DNA of 47,038 bases. Source: an uncultured Eubacteriales bacterium (GTDB lineage: Bacteria > Bacillota > Clostridia > Oscillospirales > Butyricicoccaceae). The notes under the pieces are model-generated. The model was not told where the DNA came from, did not search any database, and saw only the letters and a list, made by a program, of their open reading frames with translations. The position numbers and the translations under genes were made by a program. Shown in pieces: positions 17,498-25,481 of this stretch (the first letter of the stretch is position 1; each line of letters starts with the position of its first letter). The stretch spans positions 1-47,038 of the forward strand of contig USML01000002.1 in assembly GCA_900555855.1 (NCBI GenBank). The letters run 5' to 3'.

Positions 17498-18357
17498 GGA
17501 CGCTCCCCTCCCTTCAGCCTCCGCAGCGCTTCGGCAGCCTGAGAAACGGTATAGACGGCAGGATCCACCGGGACACCGCGCCTTTTCAGCTCCAAAAAGA
17601 CCCGGGTCACCTGGGGAACATCCAGCCCGGCCCGCAGCAGCTCCTCCGAGCGGGAGAAGATCTGCTGGGGCGTGCCGTCCATCAGGATCCTTCCGTGGTC
17701 CATCACCACGATGCGCTGGGCCAGCAGCGCCGCGTATTCCATGCTGTGGGTGACGAAAATGATGGTGGTGCCGTGCTTTTGGTGATATTCCCGGATAAAG
17801 CGGAACACATCCTCGCAGCCCGCCGGATCCAGGCCCGCCATAGGCTCGTCCAGCACCAGCACCTCCGGCTCCATGGCAAAGACGCCGGCCAGCGCCACCC
17901 GCCGCTTCTGTCCGCCGGAAAGCTCAAAGGGGGATTTTTCCAAAAGCTCCTCCGGGATGCCGGTAATGCGGCAGTTTTCCCGGACGCGCCGGTCGATCTC
18001 CGCCTTTTCCAGCCCCATGTTTTTGGGGCCGAAGGCCACATCCGCATAGACGGTCTCCTCAAACAACTGGTATTCCGGATACTGAAAGACCAGTCCCACG
18101 GCAAACCGGGCGGCCCGGGTTATCTCCTTGGTCTGGTAGATGTCCTCCCCGTTAATGAGCACCCGCCCGGCGGTTGGCCGGAGCAGGCCGTTGAAATGCT
18201 GGATCAGCGTGGATTTTCCGCTGCCGGTGTGGCCGATGAGGGCGATGAACTCCCCGTGCAGGGCAGAAAAATCCACCTTGTCCACAGCGGTTTTTTCAAA
18301 GGGCGTGCCGGGGCCGTAAACATGGGTGAGCTGTTCGACTCGCAATACTTCCTTCAC
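17491..18357 (-). CDS. ecfA2: ECF transporter ATPase EcfA2
   Basis: One of two ABC ATPases powering the group II energy-coupling module for riboflavin and other vitamins. It has Walker A GHTGSGKST, Q-loop VFQYPEYQLFEETV, signature LSGGQKRRVALAG, Walker B VLVLDEPMAGLDP and the switch histidine in FVTHSMEYAA. The N-terminal VYGPGTPFEKTAVDKVDF is characteristic of the A2 type. It starts two bases after the ecfA1 stop and overlaps ecfT. Confidence 0.94.
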   Translation of the reverse strand: MKEVLRVEQLTHVYGPGTPFEKTAVDKVDFSALHGEFIALIGHTGSGKSTLIQHFNGLLRPTAGRVLINGEDIYQTKEITRAARFAVGLVFQYPEYQLFEETVYADVAFGPKNMGLEKAEIDRRVRENCRITGIPEELLEKSPFELSGGQKRRVALAGVFAMEPEVLVLDEPMAGLDPAGCEDVFRFIREYHQKHGTTIIFVTHSMEYAALLAQRIVVMDHGRILMDGTPQQIFSRSEELLRAGLDVPQVTRVFLELKRRGVPVDPAVYTVSQAAEALRRLKGGERPC

Positions 18358-18359
18358 GC

Positions 18360-19196
18360 TTACGCCTCCAAATACTTCAGGATCTCATCGGCACATTCCT
18401 CCACAGAAAGCGCCTCCAGGGAAAGCACTGCACCGTCCCGGTCCAGTGTATATAAAAGCTCCACCGTCTGGGGGACGGAAAGGGAAAGCTCCCGCATGCG
18501 CTCTACCTGGGAAAAAATCTGCCGGGGCGTGCCGTCCAGAGCCACCCGGCCCTGCTTCATGACGATGACCCGCTGGGCTGCGGCGGCCTCGTCCATGTGA
18601 TGGGTAATGAGTACCACGGTGACGCCCATGCTCCGGTTGAGCCGTTGAATGGCGGCCATCACCTCCGCCCGGCCGGAGGGATCCAGCATGGCGGTGGGCT
18701 CGTCCATGACGATGCAGCGGGGCTGCATGGCCAGAATGCCCGCAATGGCCACGCGCTGCTTTTGTCCGCCGGAGAGCAGATGGGGAGCGCTTTTGGCGTG
18801 GTCGCTCATGCCGACGGCGGCCAGACTCTCATCCACCCTGCGGCGGATCTCCTCCGGCGGCAGGCCCATGTTTTCACAGGCAAAGGCCACATCCTCCTCC
18901 ACCACATTGGCGACGATCTGGTTGTCCGGGTTCTGAAAGACCATGCCCGCCGTTTTGCGGATGTCAAACAGACGGCTCTCGTCGGCGGTGTCGATGCCGC
19001 CCACATAGACCTTTCCGCCGGAGGGCAGAAGAATGGCGTTGAGATGCTTGGCAAAGGTGGATTTTCCGCTGCCGTTGTGGCCCAGAACGGCGGTGAAGGA
19101 GCCTTCCTCGATGGAAAGGGTCACATCCTCCAGCGCCAGCGGGCTGTCTTCGCTGTAGCGGAAGGAAAGCTCCCGGGTCTCGATGATAACGGCCAT
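18360..19196 (-). CDS. ecfA1: ECF transporter ATPase EcfA1
   Basis: Partner ATPase of EcfA2. It has LSFRYSEDSPLALEDVTLSI, Walker A GHNGSGKSTFAKHLNAI, the A1-type Q-loop VFQNPDNQIVANVVEEDVAF, signature LLSGGQKQRVAIAG, Walker B CIVMDEPTAMLDP and switch ITHHMDEAA. The ATG at 19196 has GGAGG at good spacing and lies just after the methyltransferase stop; the longer frame from 19256 lies inside that gene and is rejected. Confidence 0.95.
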   Translation of the reverse strand: MAVIIETRELSFRYSEDSPLALEDVTLSIEEGSFTAVLGHNGSGKSTFAKHLNAILLPSGGKVYVGGIDTADESRLFDIRKTAGMVFQNPDNQIVANVVEEDVAFACENMGLPPEEIRRRVDESLAAVGMSDHAKSAPHLLSGGQKQRVAIAGILAMQPRCIVMDEPTAMLDPSGRAEVMAAIQRLNRSMGVTVVLITHHMDEAAAAQRVIVMKQGRVALDGTPRQIFSQVERMRELSLSVPQTVELLYTLDRDGAVLSLEALSVEECADEILKYLEA

Positions 19197-19197
19197 A

Positions 19198-20061
19198 TTA
19201 TTTCCCTCCGATCCAGCGGCTGGCGTGGCCGCAGGGCAGCAGCAGGCCGGTCTCACGGCACAGAAGGCCCAGCTCCGCCGCCTCCACCCGTCCGCCGTAA
19301 AGCGGCGTTACCGTGCGCCCCAGAATATAGGCGGGGACGGAGGGGGAGATGCCCGCAGTATAGGAATTGATGATGATGAACAGGGGATGGTCGGAAAGCA
19401 CCTGGGCGCACAGGGCGACGAACTCGCCGATGCTTTCCTCAAAGCGCCAGACCTCGCCGTTTGGCCCACGGCCGTAGGAGGGCGGGTCCATGATGATGGC
19501 GTCGTATTTCCGGCCCCGGGTGATCTCTCGCTTGATAAACTTCTTGCAGTCGTCCACGATATAGCGGATGGGGGCGTTTTCCAGCCCGGAGGAGCGGGCG
19601 TTTTCCCGCGCCCAGGTGACCATGCCCCGGGCGGCGTCTACATGGCAGACGGAGGCCCCGGCGGAGGCGGCGGCAATGGTGGCGCCGCCGGTATAGGCAA
19701 AAAGATTCAAAACGCTCACAGGCCGGCCCGCCTCCCGGATCTGCCGGCGGATAAAGTCCCAGTTGGCCGCCTGCTCGGGAAAGACGCCGGTGTGCTTGAA
19801 GCTCATGGGCTTGATGTTGAACACCAGATCCTCATAGCGGATGGTCCAATGCTCCGGCAGATCCCGGATCTCCCAGCTGCCGCCGCCGGTTCTGCTTCGG
19901 TGGTAGACGGCATTTGCCTTGGCCCAGAGGGGGCTGCCGGCCTTTTCCCAGATGGCCTGAGGATCGGGCCGCACCAGGATCTGCTTTCCCCAGCGCTCCA
20001 GCCGTTGGCCGCCGCCGCAGTCCAGCAGCGCATAGTCCTGCCAATGTTCAGAAGTCCACAT
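19198..20061 (-). CDS. Class I SAM-dependent methyltransferase (RlmI/RlmL-like)
   Basis: Probable nucleic-acid methyltransferase. An N-terminal substrate-recognition part of about 110 residues precedes a Rossmann methyltransferase domain with SVLNLFAYTGGATIAAASAG (SAM site), CHVDAARGMVTWAREN and the catalytic-type DPPSYGRGP. This layout resembles RlmI/RlmL-type 23S rRNA m5C or m2G enzymes, but the PUA domain of RlmI is not seen and the RNA target is not determinable. The start at 20061 has AAAGGA eight bases upstream. It is first in the minus-strand run into the ECF genes. Confidence 0.82.
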   Translation of the reverse strand: MWTSEHWQDYALLDCGGGQRLERWGKQILVRPDPQAIWEKAGSPLWAKANAVYHRSRTGGGSWEIRDLPEHWTIRYEDLVFNIKPMSFKHTGVFPEQAANWDFIRRQIREAGRPVSVLNLFAYTGGATIAAASAGASVCHVDAARGMVTWARENARSSGLENAPIRYIVDDCKKFIKREITRGRKYDAIIMDPPSYGRGPNGEVWRFEESIGEFVALCAQVLSDHPLFIIINSYTAGISPSVPAYILGRTVTPLYGGRVEAAELGLLCRETGLLLPCGHASRWIGGK

Positions 20062-20081
20062 AAATGATATCCTTTCGGAGA

Positions 20082-20097
20082 GCGCGGCGGGCCGCGC
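20082..20097 (-). other. Leader hairpin before the methyltransferase-ECF operon
   Basis: GCGCGG-cggg-CCGCGC can form a short stable stem in the 5' leader, just upstream of the Shine-Dalgarno site. No riboswitch consensus is recognisable around it. Confidence 0.4.
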
Positions 20098-20122
20098 GGA
20101 ATAGCCTATAGCCAATCAGTTT

Positions 20123-20151
20123 ATTTTAGCATTCCACGCCAGTGCCGTCAA
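20123..20151 (-). promoter_or_regulatory. Sigma-A promoter of the methyltransferase-ecf-truA run
   Basis: On the minus strand TTGACG, 17-base spacer, TAAAAT, about 60 bases before the methyltransferase start. No other clear promoter was found down to clpE, so it probably drives eight genes. Confidence 0.75.
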
Positions 20152-20197
20152 GGCTTTGCAGGGGAGATTTACAGGGAGTTCACTTGTATTCGGCACA

Positions 20198-20226
20198 TTG
20201 ACAGCGGCTTGCGGAGAGCATATAAT
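20198..20226 (+). promoter_or_regulatory. Full-consensus sigma-A promoter of the flavoprotein gene
   Basis: Perfect TTGACA, 17-base spacer and perfect TATAAT. The predicted leader is only about 23 bases and holds GGGAGG. Confidence 0.88.
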
Positions 20227-20255
20227 TTTTGGAGACAAGGCAGGGAGGCGGGCAT

Positions 20256-21488
20256 ATGAAACGGATCGTGATCGTAGGCGGCGGCGCTGCCGGCATGGCG
20301 GCGGCCATCGCTGCGGCGGAGCAGGCGCCCCGGGCGGAGATAAGGGTGCTGGAGCGGCTGTCTGCCCCGGGAAAGAAGCTTCTGGCTACTGGAAACGGCC
20401 GCTGTAATCTCACCAATCTCCGGGCGTCACCAGCGCAATATCAGACCTCTTCGCCGGAGACGCTGGCACAGATCCTTGCGGGCATGACGCCGGAGGGCGT
20501 GCTGGCGTTTTTTCAGGAGCTGGGGCTCTGGTGCGCAGAGGAGGAAGAGGGCAGGGTCTATCCCCGCAGCCGTCAGGCAGCCTCTGTGCTGGCGGTGCTG
20601 CAGCTGGCCATGGAGCGCCGGGGCGTCCGGGTGGAATGCGAAAGAGCCGTCACGGGGCTTTTCAGGAACGGGGCGGAGTTTTCCCTCCGCTGTGCCGACG
20701 GCAGCGAATACCGGGCCGACGCCGTGATCCTGACCTCCGGCGGAAAGGCGGCGGGCAAGCTTGGCTCCGACGGCAGCGGCTATCGGCTGGCAAAGGCCAT
20801 GGGCCATCATTGGGCGCCCCTTTATCCGGCGCTGACGCCGCTGAAATGCGATATGTCCCGCTGCGGCAGCCTGAAGGGGATCCGATCGGAGGGCAGCGTG
20901 GCCCTGCGGGCCAACGGCGCGCTGCTGGGCCGGGAGACCGGCGAGGTGCAGTTTACCGAATACGGCCTTTCCGGCATTCCTGTGATGCAGCTTTCCGGCC
21001 TGCTGGGGCAGATCCCGCCGGGGCAGACCCTCCGGGCAGAGGTGGATCTTTTCCCGGAGCTGCCGGAAGCGGCGCTGCTGCGGGAGCTGCAGGGGCGAAG
21101 ATGTCGCCTGATGGGTGAGTCCTGCAGGACACTGCTGCTCGGCCTGCTCCACGACCGGTTGGCAGCTGCCGCCCTGCGGTGCGTGAACGCCCGGGAGGAG
21201 ACGCCCATCCGCGCCCTTTCGGCGGAGAAGGCGGCGGATCTTGCCCGGCTGCTGAAATGCTGGCCCTTCCCGGTGCTGGGGCCGCTGGGCTACGACAGCG
21301 CCCAGGTCTCCGGCGGCGGCATTCTGCTGGAGGAGGTCTGGCCGGAGACGATGGGATCCCGCCTGCAGCCCGGCCTGTATTTTGCGGGAGAGCTGCTGGA
21401 CGCCGCGGGCAGCTGCGGCGGCTTCAACCTCCATTGGGCCTGGGGGACGGGCATCCGGGCGGGAAGGAGCGCCGCGCTGGGAAAATAG
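20256..21488 (+). CDS. BaiN/YhiN (HI0933)-family FAD-dependent oxidoreductase
   Basis: Flavoprotein of the HI0933/YhiN/BaiN family. It begins with a dinucleotide-binding motif IVIVGGGAAGMAAAIAA, then the family signature KKLLATGNGRCNLTN, an interior DAVILTSGGKAAGKLGSDGSGY and the C-terminal FAD block LQPGLYFAGELLDAAGSCGG followed by FNLHWAWGTG. BaiN in Clostridium scindens acts in bile-acid 7-dehydroxylation, but most members have no known substrate and the other bai genes are absent here. ATG 20256 has GGGAGG at seven bases. It stands first in a plus-strand run with the lipoprotein. Confidence 0.88.
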   Translation: MKRIVIVGGGAAGMAAAIAAAEQAPRAEIRVLERLSAPGKKLLATGNGRCNLTNLRASPAQYQTSSPETLAQILAGMTPEGVLAFFQELGLWCAEEEEGRVYPRSRQAASVLAVLQLAMERRGVRVECERAVTGLFRNGAEFSLRCADGSEYRADAVILTSGGKAAGKLGSDGSGYRLAKAMGHHWAPLYPALTPLKCDMSRCGSLKGIRSEGSVALRANGALLGRETGEVQFTEYGLSGIPVMQLSGLLGQIPPGQTLRAEVDLFPELPEAALLRELQGRRCRLMGESCRTLLLGLLHDRLAAAALRCVNAREETPIRALSAEKAADLARLLKCWPFPVLGPLGYDSAQVSGGGILLEEVWPETMGSRLQPGLYFAGELLDAAGSCGGFNLHWAWGTGIRAGRSAALGK

Positions 21489-21545
21489 GGAGACCGCGTT
21501 CTATCCGCCCGTCTTGCCGCATAGGCTGGGGCGGGAGATGATCAC

Positions 21546-22181
21546 ATGAAAAAAATCGCCGCAGGCGCTCTTTGCCTGCTTTTGCTGCTTTCCGGCTGCG
21601 GAAAAGCCGGACCCGGCCCGGAGCAGGTGCGGGAGATCTATCAAAACACGCTGGCTGCCGCCCACTATCGGGTGCGAACCTACGGCGGCTTCTCCTGTGA
21701 ATATCTGCTGGAGCTGCAGGAGGGGGAGAACGGCTTTTCTGTAACGGTGCTGGAGCCGGCTTCGGTGGCGGGCATCCGGGCGGAGGTGGCTGCCGACGGC
21801 AGCGCCATCTGCTATGAAGACATCACGCTGGACGCCCTTTTGCCGGAGCCTGGTGGCTTTGCGCCCGCCGATGCGCTGCCCTGCCTGCTTCGCCAGCTGC
21901 GGGCGGAGCTTCCTGCCGGAGCGGGAGAAGTCTCTACGGATCGGGGACAGCGGCTCCGGCTGGAATATCAGACGGACCTGCCGGACGGAACCCGAGCGCA
22001 GAAGCGGATTTTTTTGCTGCCGGAGTCGCTTTTTCCGGAAAGCGCAGAGCTTTATCTGGGCGGAGCCCTGCAGCTGACGCTGCAGATGGAAGAATTTTCG
22101 CTGACGCCGCGGGAACCGGTTGCGTCGGCGCCGGAGCTGTGGTATACTGAGTCTGTCACAGCTTTTGTCGGACGCGCATAG
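21546..22181 (+). CDS. Lipoprotein of unknown function
   Basis: The N-terminus MKKIAAGALCLLLLLSGCGK is a lipoprotein signal peptide with lipobox LSGC, so the protein should be anchored outside the membrane through Cys19. The mature 193 residues alternate beta-type segments (HYRVRTYGGFSCEYLLELQE, GFSVTVLEPASVAGIRAEVA), similar in style to LolA/LppX-type lipid-binding folds, but I do not recognise a family. GGGAG is eight bases before the ATG. It follows the flavoprotein gene by 57 bases and contains the mazF promoter at its 3' end. Confidence 0.75.
   Translation: MKKIAAGALCLLLLLSGCGKAGPGPEQVREIYQNTLAAAHYRVRTYGGFSCEYLLELQEGENGFSVTVLEPASVAGIRAEVAADGSAICYEDITLDALLPEPGGFAPADALPCLLRQLRAELPAGAGEVSTDRGQRLRLEYQTDLPDGTRAQKRIFLLPESLFPESAELYLGGALQLTLQMEEFSLTPREPVASAPELWYTESVTAFVGRA
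22120..22148 (+). promoter_or_regulatory. Sigma-A promoter for mazF inside the lipoprotein 3' end
   Basis: TTGCGT, 17-base spacer, TATACT, overlapping the last codons of the lipoprotein gene and about 110-160 bases before mazF. Confidence 0.68.
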
Positions 22182-22307
22182 CATGGAGCGAGACACGCCG
22201 CGGCATTTCACGGGGCGAAACCTGTGAGCTTGTGATTAAAAAGCGTCACCGCGTGGAATGATATGGTTGCGGACTTGTCCGACTTGATTCCTGCGGAGCG
22301 TGATACT

Positions 22308-22694
22308 GTGGAACATCAACCGAATATCGTCAGACGCGGAGAGATCTATTATGCAGATCTCAGTCCGGTGGTGGGCAGCGAGCAGGGCGGTATGCGCCCG
22401 GTGCTCATCGTGCAGAACGATGTGGGCAATCGCTACAGCCCCACCGTCATCGCCGCCGCCATCACATCCCAGCAGAACAAGGCCCGGCTCCCCACCCATA
22501 TCGAGCTGGAGGCCCGGAGCTTTGGTCTCTCCAAAAATTCCGTGGTGCTGCTGGAACAGATGCGGACGCTGGACAAACGCCGCCTGCGGGACCGGATGGG
22601 CTGCCTGGATCAGGCGGCCATGGAGCGGGTGGATGGCGCCATCGCCATCAGTCTGGGCCTGCGGCCCGGGCGGGATGTTACAATGGAGGGATAA
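22308..22694 (+). CDS. mazF: MazF/NdoA-family endoribonuclease toxin
   Basis: Type II toxin-family RNase that in Bacillus (NdoA/EndoA) cuts mRNA at UACAU. The match covers the full length: [60 protein letters not shown] and [18 protein letters not shown]. The start is uncertain: GTG 22308 has CGGAG nine bases upstream and gives a near-family N-terminus, whereas ATG 22263 adds 15 residues with a weak site. No MazE-like antitoxin frame precedes it; in Bacillus ndoAI-ndoA follows alr, whose homologue here is 19 kb away. The next gene starts one base after the stop and appears translationally coupled. Confidence 0.9.
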   Translation: MEHQPNIVRRGEIYYADLSPVVGSEQGGMRPVLIVQNDVGNRYSPTVIAAAITSQQNKARLPTHIELEARSFGLSKNSVVLLEQMRTLDKRRLRDRMGCLDQAAMERVDGAIAISLGLRPGRDVTMEG

Positions 22695-22695
22695 T

Positions 22696-23307
22696 GTGAA
22701 GAAAGAGAACAAGTGGGGGATCCGGATCGTCTGCGTGCTCACCGGCCTGCTGATGGCCGTGGGCTGCTATGCCATTGCAGCGGAATACGGTAGCCAGAGC
22801 GACCCGCTGGTCACGCTGAGCTACATAAATGAGGTTCTGCTGCCGCAGACGAAAAGCGAGCTGGATGAGAAGCTCGCCCAGACGGTGAGCAGCTACGAAC
22901 AGACCCTGCAGCAGAAAACGCAGGAGCTGGAACAGTATGTGGACCGTCAGGTGCGCAATTATTCCTCCGGCCAGCTGGACAGCGCGGTGATCGACCAGAT
23001 CGCCGCCGCCGTGGTGCAGCAGATGGGCGGCGCCTCCGGCGGTTCTGCCGTCTGGGCGGTGGTGCAGATCCCTGCGGGCGGCCGGGTGACCTGCGGCGTG
23101 GGCTGTCAGGTGATCCTGCGCTCCGGCGCGGCCGTCTGCGCGGCCGCCGGGTCTCCGGGCCTGGTGGACCTCAGCGATGCGGAAACGCTGGAAAACGGCA
23201 AGGGACTGCAGGCCAACCACCTTTATATCATAAACGCTGAGGGCCGGGGCTTTACCTCCGCCCAGGGCTGCTCTGTGCTGATCGCCGGCGATTATACGAT
23301 CGCCTGA
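22696..23307 (+). CDS. Membrane-anchored coiled-coil protein, unknown
   Basis: I do not recognise a named family. GTG 22696 lies behind GGAGGG, one base past the mazF stop. The protein (203 residues) has a signal anchor (IRIVCVLTGLLMAVGCYAIA), a roughly 75-residue charged and glutamine-rich helical part likely to coil (ETLEQYVDRQ-type heptads between residues 45 and 110), and a C-terminal beta domain (VVQIPAGGRVTCGVGCQVIL ... LQANHLYIINAEGRGF ... GDYTI). A C-terminal domain of this shape recurs, as I recall, in exported proteins of sporulating Clostridia. It would act at the outer membrane face. Confidence 0.75.
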   Translation: MKKENKWGIRIVCVLTGLLMAVGCYAIAAEYGSQSDPLVTLSYINEVLLPQTKSELDEKLAQTVSSYEQTLQQKTQELEQYVDRQVRNYSSGQLDSAVIDQIAAAVVQQMGGASGGSAVWAVVQIPAGGRVTCGVGCQVILRSGAAVCAAAGSPGLVDLSDAETLENGKGLQANHLYIINAEGRGFTSAQGCSVLIAGDYTIA

Positions 23308-23357
23308 CCGGCGCAGGGATGCCTTCCGGCGGCCAAGAAACCGAACAACACGAACGG

Positions 23358-23405
23358 AAACACGCCATTTTGCCCTGCTTTGGAGGAAAAATGGCGTGTT
23401 TTTTT
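23358..23405 (+). terminator. Strong intrinsic terminator
   Basis: A 14-bp perfect stem (AAACACGCCATTTT against AAAATGGCGTGTTT) with a 16-base loop, followed by further T to 23405. It closes the flavoprotein-to-coiled-coil run. Confidence 0.9.
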
Positions 23406-23415
23406 GTAAAAAGGC

Positions 23416-23446
23416 TTGACTGTAAAGCCGCTTTATCCTTTATGAT
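23416..23446 (+). promoter_or_regulatory. MerR-type promoter with 19-bp spacer and central dyad
   Basis: TTGACT (23416-23421), a 19-base spacer, and TATGAT (23441-23446). A perfect dyad TAAAG-ccg-CTTTA (23423-23435) lies in the spacer. An overlong spacer holding a palindrome is the hallmark of promoters activated by MerR proteins through DNA twisting. It directly precedes the MerR-RDD gene. Confidence 0.75.
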
Positions 23447-23473
23447 ACAGGGCAGAGCAAAGGAGGCGACGCA

Positions 23474-24847
23474 ATGACCGTCAAGGAGCTGGAAGCGCGG
23501 CTGGGGATCTCCCGGGCCAACATCCGCTTTTATGAAAAGGAATGGCTGCTGCGGCCGACGCGGCGGGCCAACGGCTATCGGGATTATTCCGAGGAGGATG
23601 CCGCCGCGCTGGAAAAGATCGCCCTGCTGCGGCGGCTGGGCATGCCGGTGGAGACCATCCGGCAGGTGCAGACGGGGGAGCTTCCCCTGCAGACTGCGCT
23701 GCAGCGGCAGGATCAGGCGCTGGAAGCCTTGCAGATGGAGAGCTGGCAAGCCAGAAGGCTTTGCACCGCCATGCTGGAAGAACAGGTGACCTATGCGGCG
23801 CTGGAGCCGGAAAAATACCGCGGGGCCCTGCCGCAGCCTGCGGCCGCCGCACCGGCGCTGCCGCCGGAGGAGCCGCGGGAGCCTGCCGTGACCCATTGGG
23901 TCCGCCGGGGCCTTGCCCGGCTGCTGGATCTGGGCCTTTGCTGGGGCCTGTGGTTTGCGGTGTGCTTCGGCCTGCTTCAATGCACCTTAAGCCACTGGCT
24001 GCTCCAGCTGCTGGCGGCAATGGGGCTTTGCCTGCTGCTGGAGCCGGCTTTGCTGGCCGTCTGGGGTACTACGCCGGGAAAATATCTGCTGGGATTGCAG
24101 CTGGAAAACGGCATGCCGGGGCCGGACCGCCGCCTGACCTATGGGGAGGCGCTCTGGCGGACGCTGCATGTGCTGCTGCACGGGCTGCTGCTGGGGATCC
24201 CCGTCCTCAGCTGGATCCTGATCTTCAAGGTCTGCTATGATTCCCAGCAGGGGAAGGTGCAGAGCTGGAACGAGGATTACGACTATTATTTCGCGGAGCG
24301 GCCGCGGCAATGGATCTTTGACCTGATGGCAGCGGTGCTGGCGGTGCTGCTGGTGCTCCTCCCGGGCAGACTGATGGCGCTGCCCTATGCGGCGCCGCTG
24401 ACGCCTGCGCAGTATGCCGCCAATCTGAACCGGGCCATGGCATCCTGCGGCCAGCGGGGGAGAATGACGGCGGAGGGCCTCTGGAAAAACGCAGACGGCG
24501 CACCGGCACAGCAGATCTTTACCGATGAAGCCGGCCATGTCTGCCGGGTGCGCATGACCGTTTCCATGGAGCGGCAGACCTATCAGGTCTATGAGTACGG
24601 CGAGGTGCAGCAGTGGCTGGAGGTCTGGGGGTATGTGATCAAAAGCGCTTACGCGCTGGCGGGCCGGGACGGGGAAGACGCGGCGCACGCCATAGAGCGG
24701 GCCATGCAGAAGCAAAGCACAGGCTTTTACGGCATGGCGGAGGTGGATGCCGCGGCGGAGGGCTGGCGTGTCGTCTCAACGCTGACCCCATCGGCAGACG
24801 GAGAAACGGCGGTCTTTGCGGCGGAGATCTTCTGTCCTGCGGCATGA
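23474..24847 (+). CDS. MerR-type DNA-binding domain fused to RDD membrane domain
   Basis: The N-terminus is a MerR winged helix (MTVKELEARLGISRANIRFY ... NGYRDYSEEDAAALEKIALL ... LGMPVETIRQVQTGE, residues 1-70), followed by a dimerisation-type helix (75-105) and a Pro/Ala linker (118-138). From about 140 there is an RDD domain: RRGLARLLDLG, then hydrophobic segments near 151-172, 174-197, 229-252 and 279-299, with TTPGKYLLGLQL between. A 155-residue C-terminal part (301-457) is unassigned. The protein would therefore be a membrane-bound transcription factor. GGAGG lies before the ATG, and its promoter carries a MerR-like operator, which suggests autoregulation. The signal sensed is unknown. 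Confidence 0.82.
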   Translation: MTVKELEARLGISRANIRFYEKEWLLRPTRRANGYRDYSEEDAAALEKIALLRRLGMPVETIRQVQTGELPLQTALQRQDQALEALQMESWQARRLCTAMLEEQVTYAALEPEKYRGALPQPAAAAPALPPEEPREPAVTHWVRRGLARLLDLGLCWGLWFAVCFGLLQCTLSHWLLQLLAAMGLCLLLEPALLAVWGTTPGKYLLGLQLENGMPGPDRRLTYGEALWRTLHVLLHGLLLGIPVLSWILIFKVCYDSQQGKVQSWNEDYDYYFAERPRQWIFDLMAAVLAVLLVLLPGRLMALPYAAPLTPAQYAANLNRAMASCGQRGRMTAEGLWKNADGAPAQQIFTDEAGHVCRVRMTVSMERQTYQVYEYGEVQQWLEVWGYVIKSAYALAGRDGEDAAHAIERAMQKQSTGFYGMAEVDAAAEGWRVVSTLTPSADGETAVFAAEIFCPAA

Positions 24848-24860
24848 AGCCCGCTTTTGC

Positions 24861-24889
24861 TTGCGCTTTTCCAGCGCTTCCTATATAAT
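24861..24889 (+). promoter_or_regulatory. Sigma-A promoter of tadA
   Basis: TTGCGC, 17-base spacer, perfect TATAAT. The start near 24896 rules out the upstream ATG at 24857 as the tadA start. Confidence 0.8.
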
Positions 24890-24931
24890 AAGGCGGAAGA
24901 AAGGCGGGGATGGCGTTTGCGGGAGCATTTT

Positions 24932-25363
24932 ATGCGCATGGCGCTGGAGCAGGCGGAGCAGGCACGGCGGCTGGGCGAGGTGCCGGTGGGCTGCGTCATC
25001 GTGAAGGACGGGCAGGTCATCGGCCGGGGCTATAACCGGCGGGAGACGGAACGGACCGTTCTGGGCCACGCGGAGCTGATGGCGATCCGGCAGGCGGAGC
25101 AGGCGCTGGGCGACTGGCGGCTCACAGGCTGCACGCTTTATGTGACGCTGGAGCCCTGTCCCATGTGCGCCGGCGCGATCCTCAACGCCCGGCCGGAGAG
25201 CGTGGTCTTTGGGGCCTCCGACCCGGTCTTTGGGGCCTGCGGCGGCGTGATGAATCTATTTGAGGAGGCCTTCGGCGTGCGGATCCGGCTCTATGGGGGC
25301 GTCCTGGCGGCGGAATGCGCCGGGCTGCTGCAGGAATTTTTCTCCGGCCTGCGCAAGAAATAA
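24932..25363 (+). CDS. tadA: tRNA adenosine(34) deaminase TadA
   Basis: Converts A34 to inosine in tRNA-Arg(ACG). Zinc-binding and catalytic motifs are HAE (LGHAELMAI) and PCPMC (TLEPCPMCAGAILNA), followed by VFGASDPVFGACGG. The frame opens upstream at 24857, but the promoter lies inside that extension. ATG 24932 has GGGAG six bases before it; TTG 24917 would add REHF, closer to the usual EYFM N-terminus, and cannot be excluded. It is a single gene closed by a terminator. Confidence 0.94.
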   Translation: MRMALEQAEQARRLGEVPVGCVIVKDGQVIGRGYNRRETERTVLGHAELMAIRQAEQALGDWRLTGCTLYVTLEPCPMCAGAILNARPESVVFGASDPVFGACGGVMNLFEEAFGVRIRLYGGVLAAECAGLLQEFFSGLRKK

Positions 25364-25381
25364 CAGAAGAACGCACACACT

Positions 25382-25407
25382 AAGGGCGGCAGCTTGCCGC
25401 CCTTTTT
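25382..25407 (+). terminator. Terminator of tadA
   Basis: Nine-bp perfect stem AAGGGCGGC/GCCGCCCTT, 5-base loop, then TTT. Confidence 0.85.
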
Positions 25408-25481
25408 AGCACTCTGCCGCACCGTTAAACAATTGGATATACAATGTTACCAATTTGTTTACATATTTTTTGGAAAAAGGG

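Noticed and set aside
20256..21488. Flavoprotein as evidence of bile-acid 7-dehydroxylation
   Set aside because: The BaiN/YhiN family is widespread in bacteria that do not transform bile acids, and no other bai genes are present.
22182..22262. Possible MazE antitoxin gene just before mazF
   Set aside because: The only ATG frame there is 14 codons long with no antitoxin features.
25441..25481. AT-rich stretch before hrcA as an origin or attachment site
   Set aside because: No DnaA boxes or direct repeats; it is simply the upstream part of the heat-shock promoter region.
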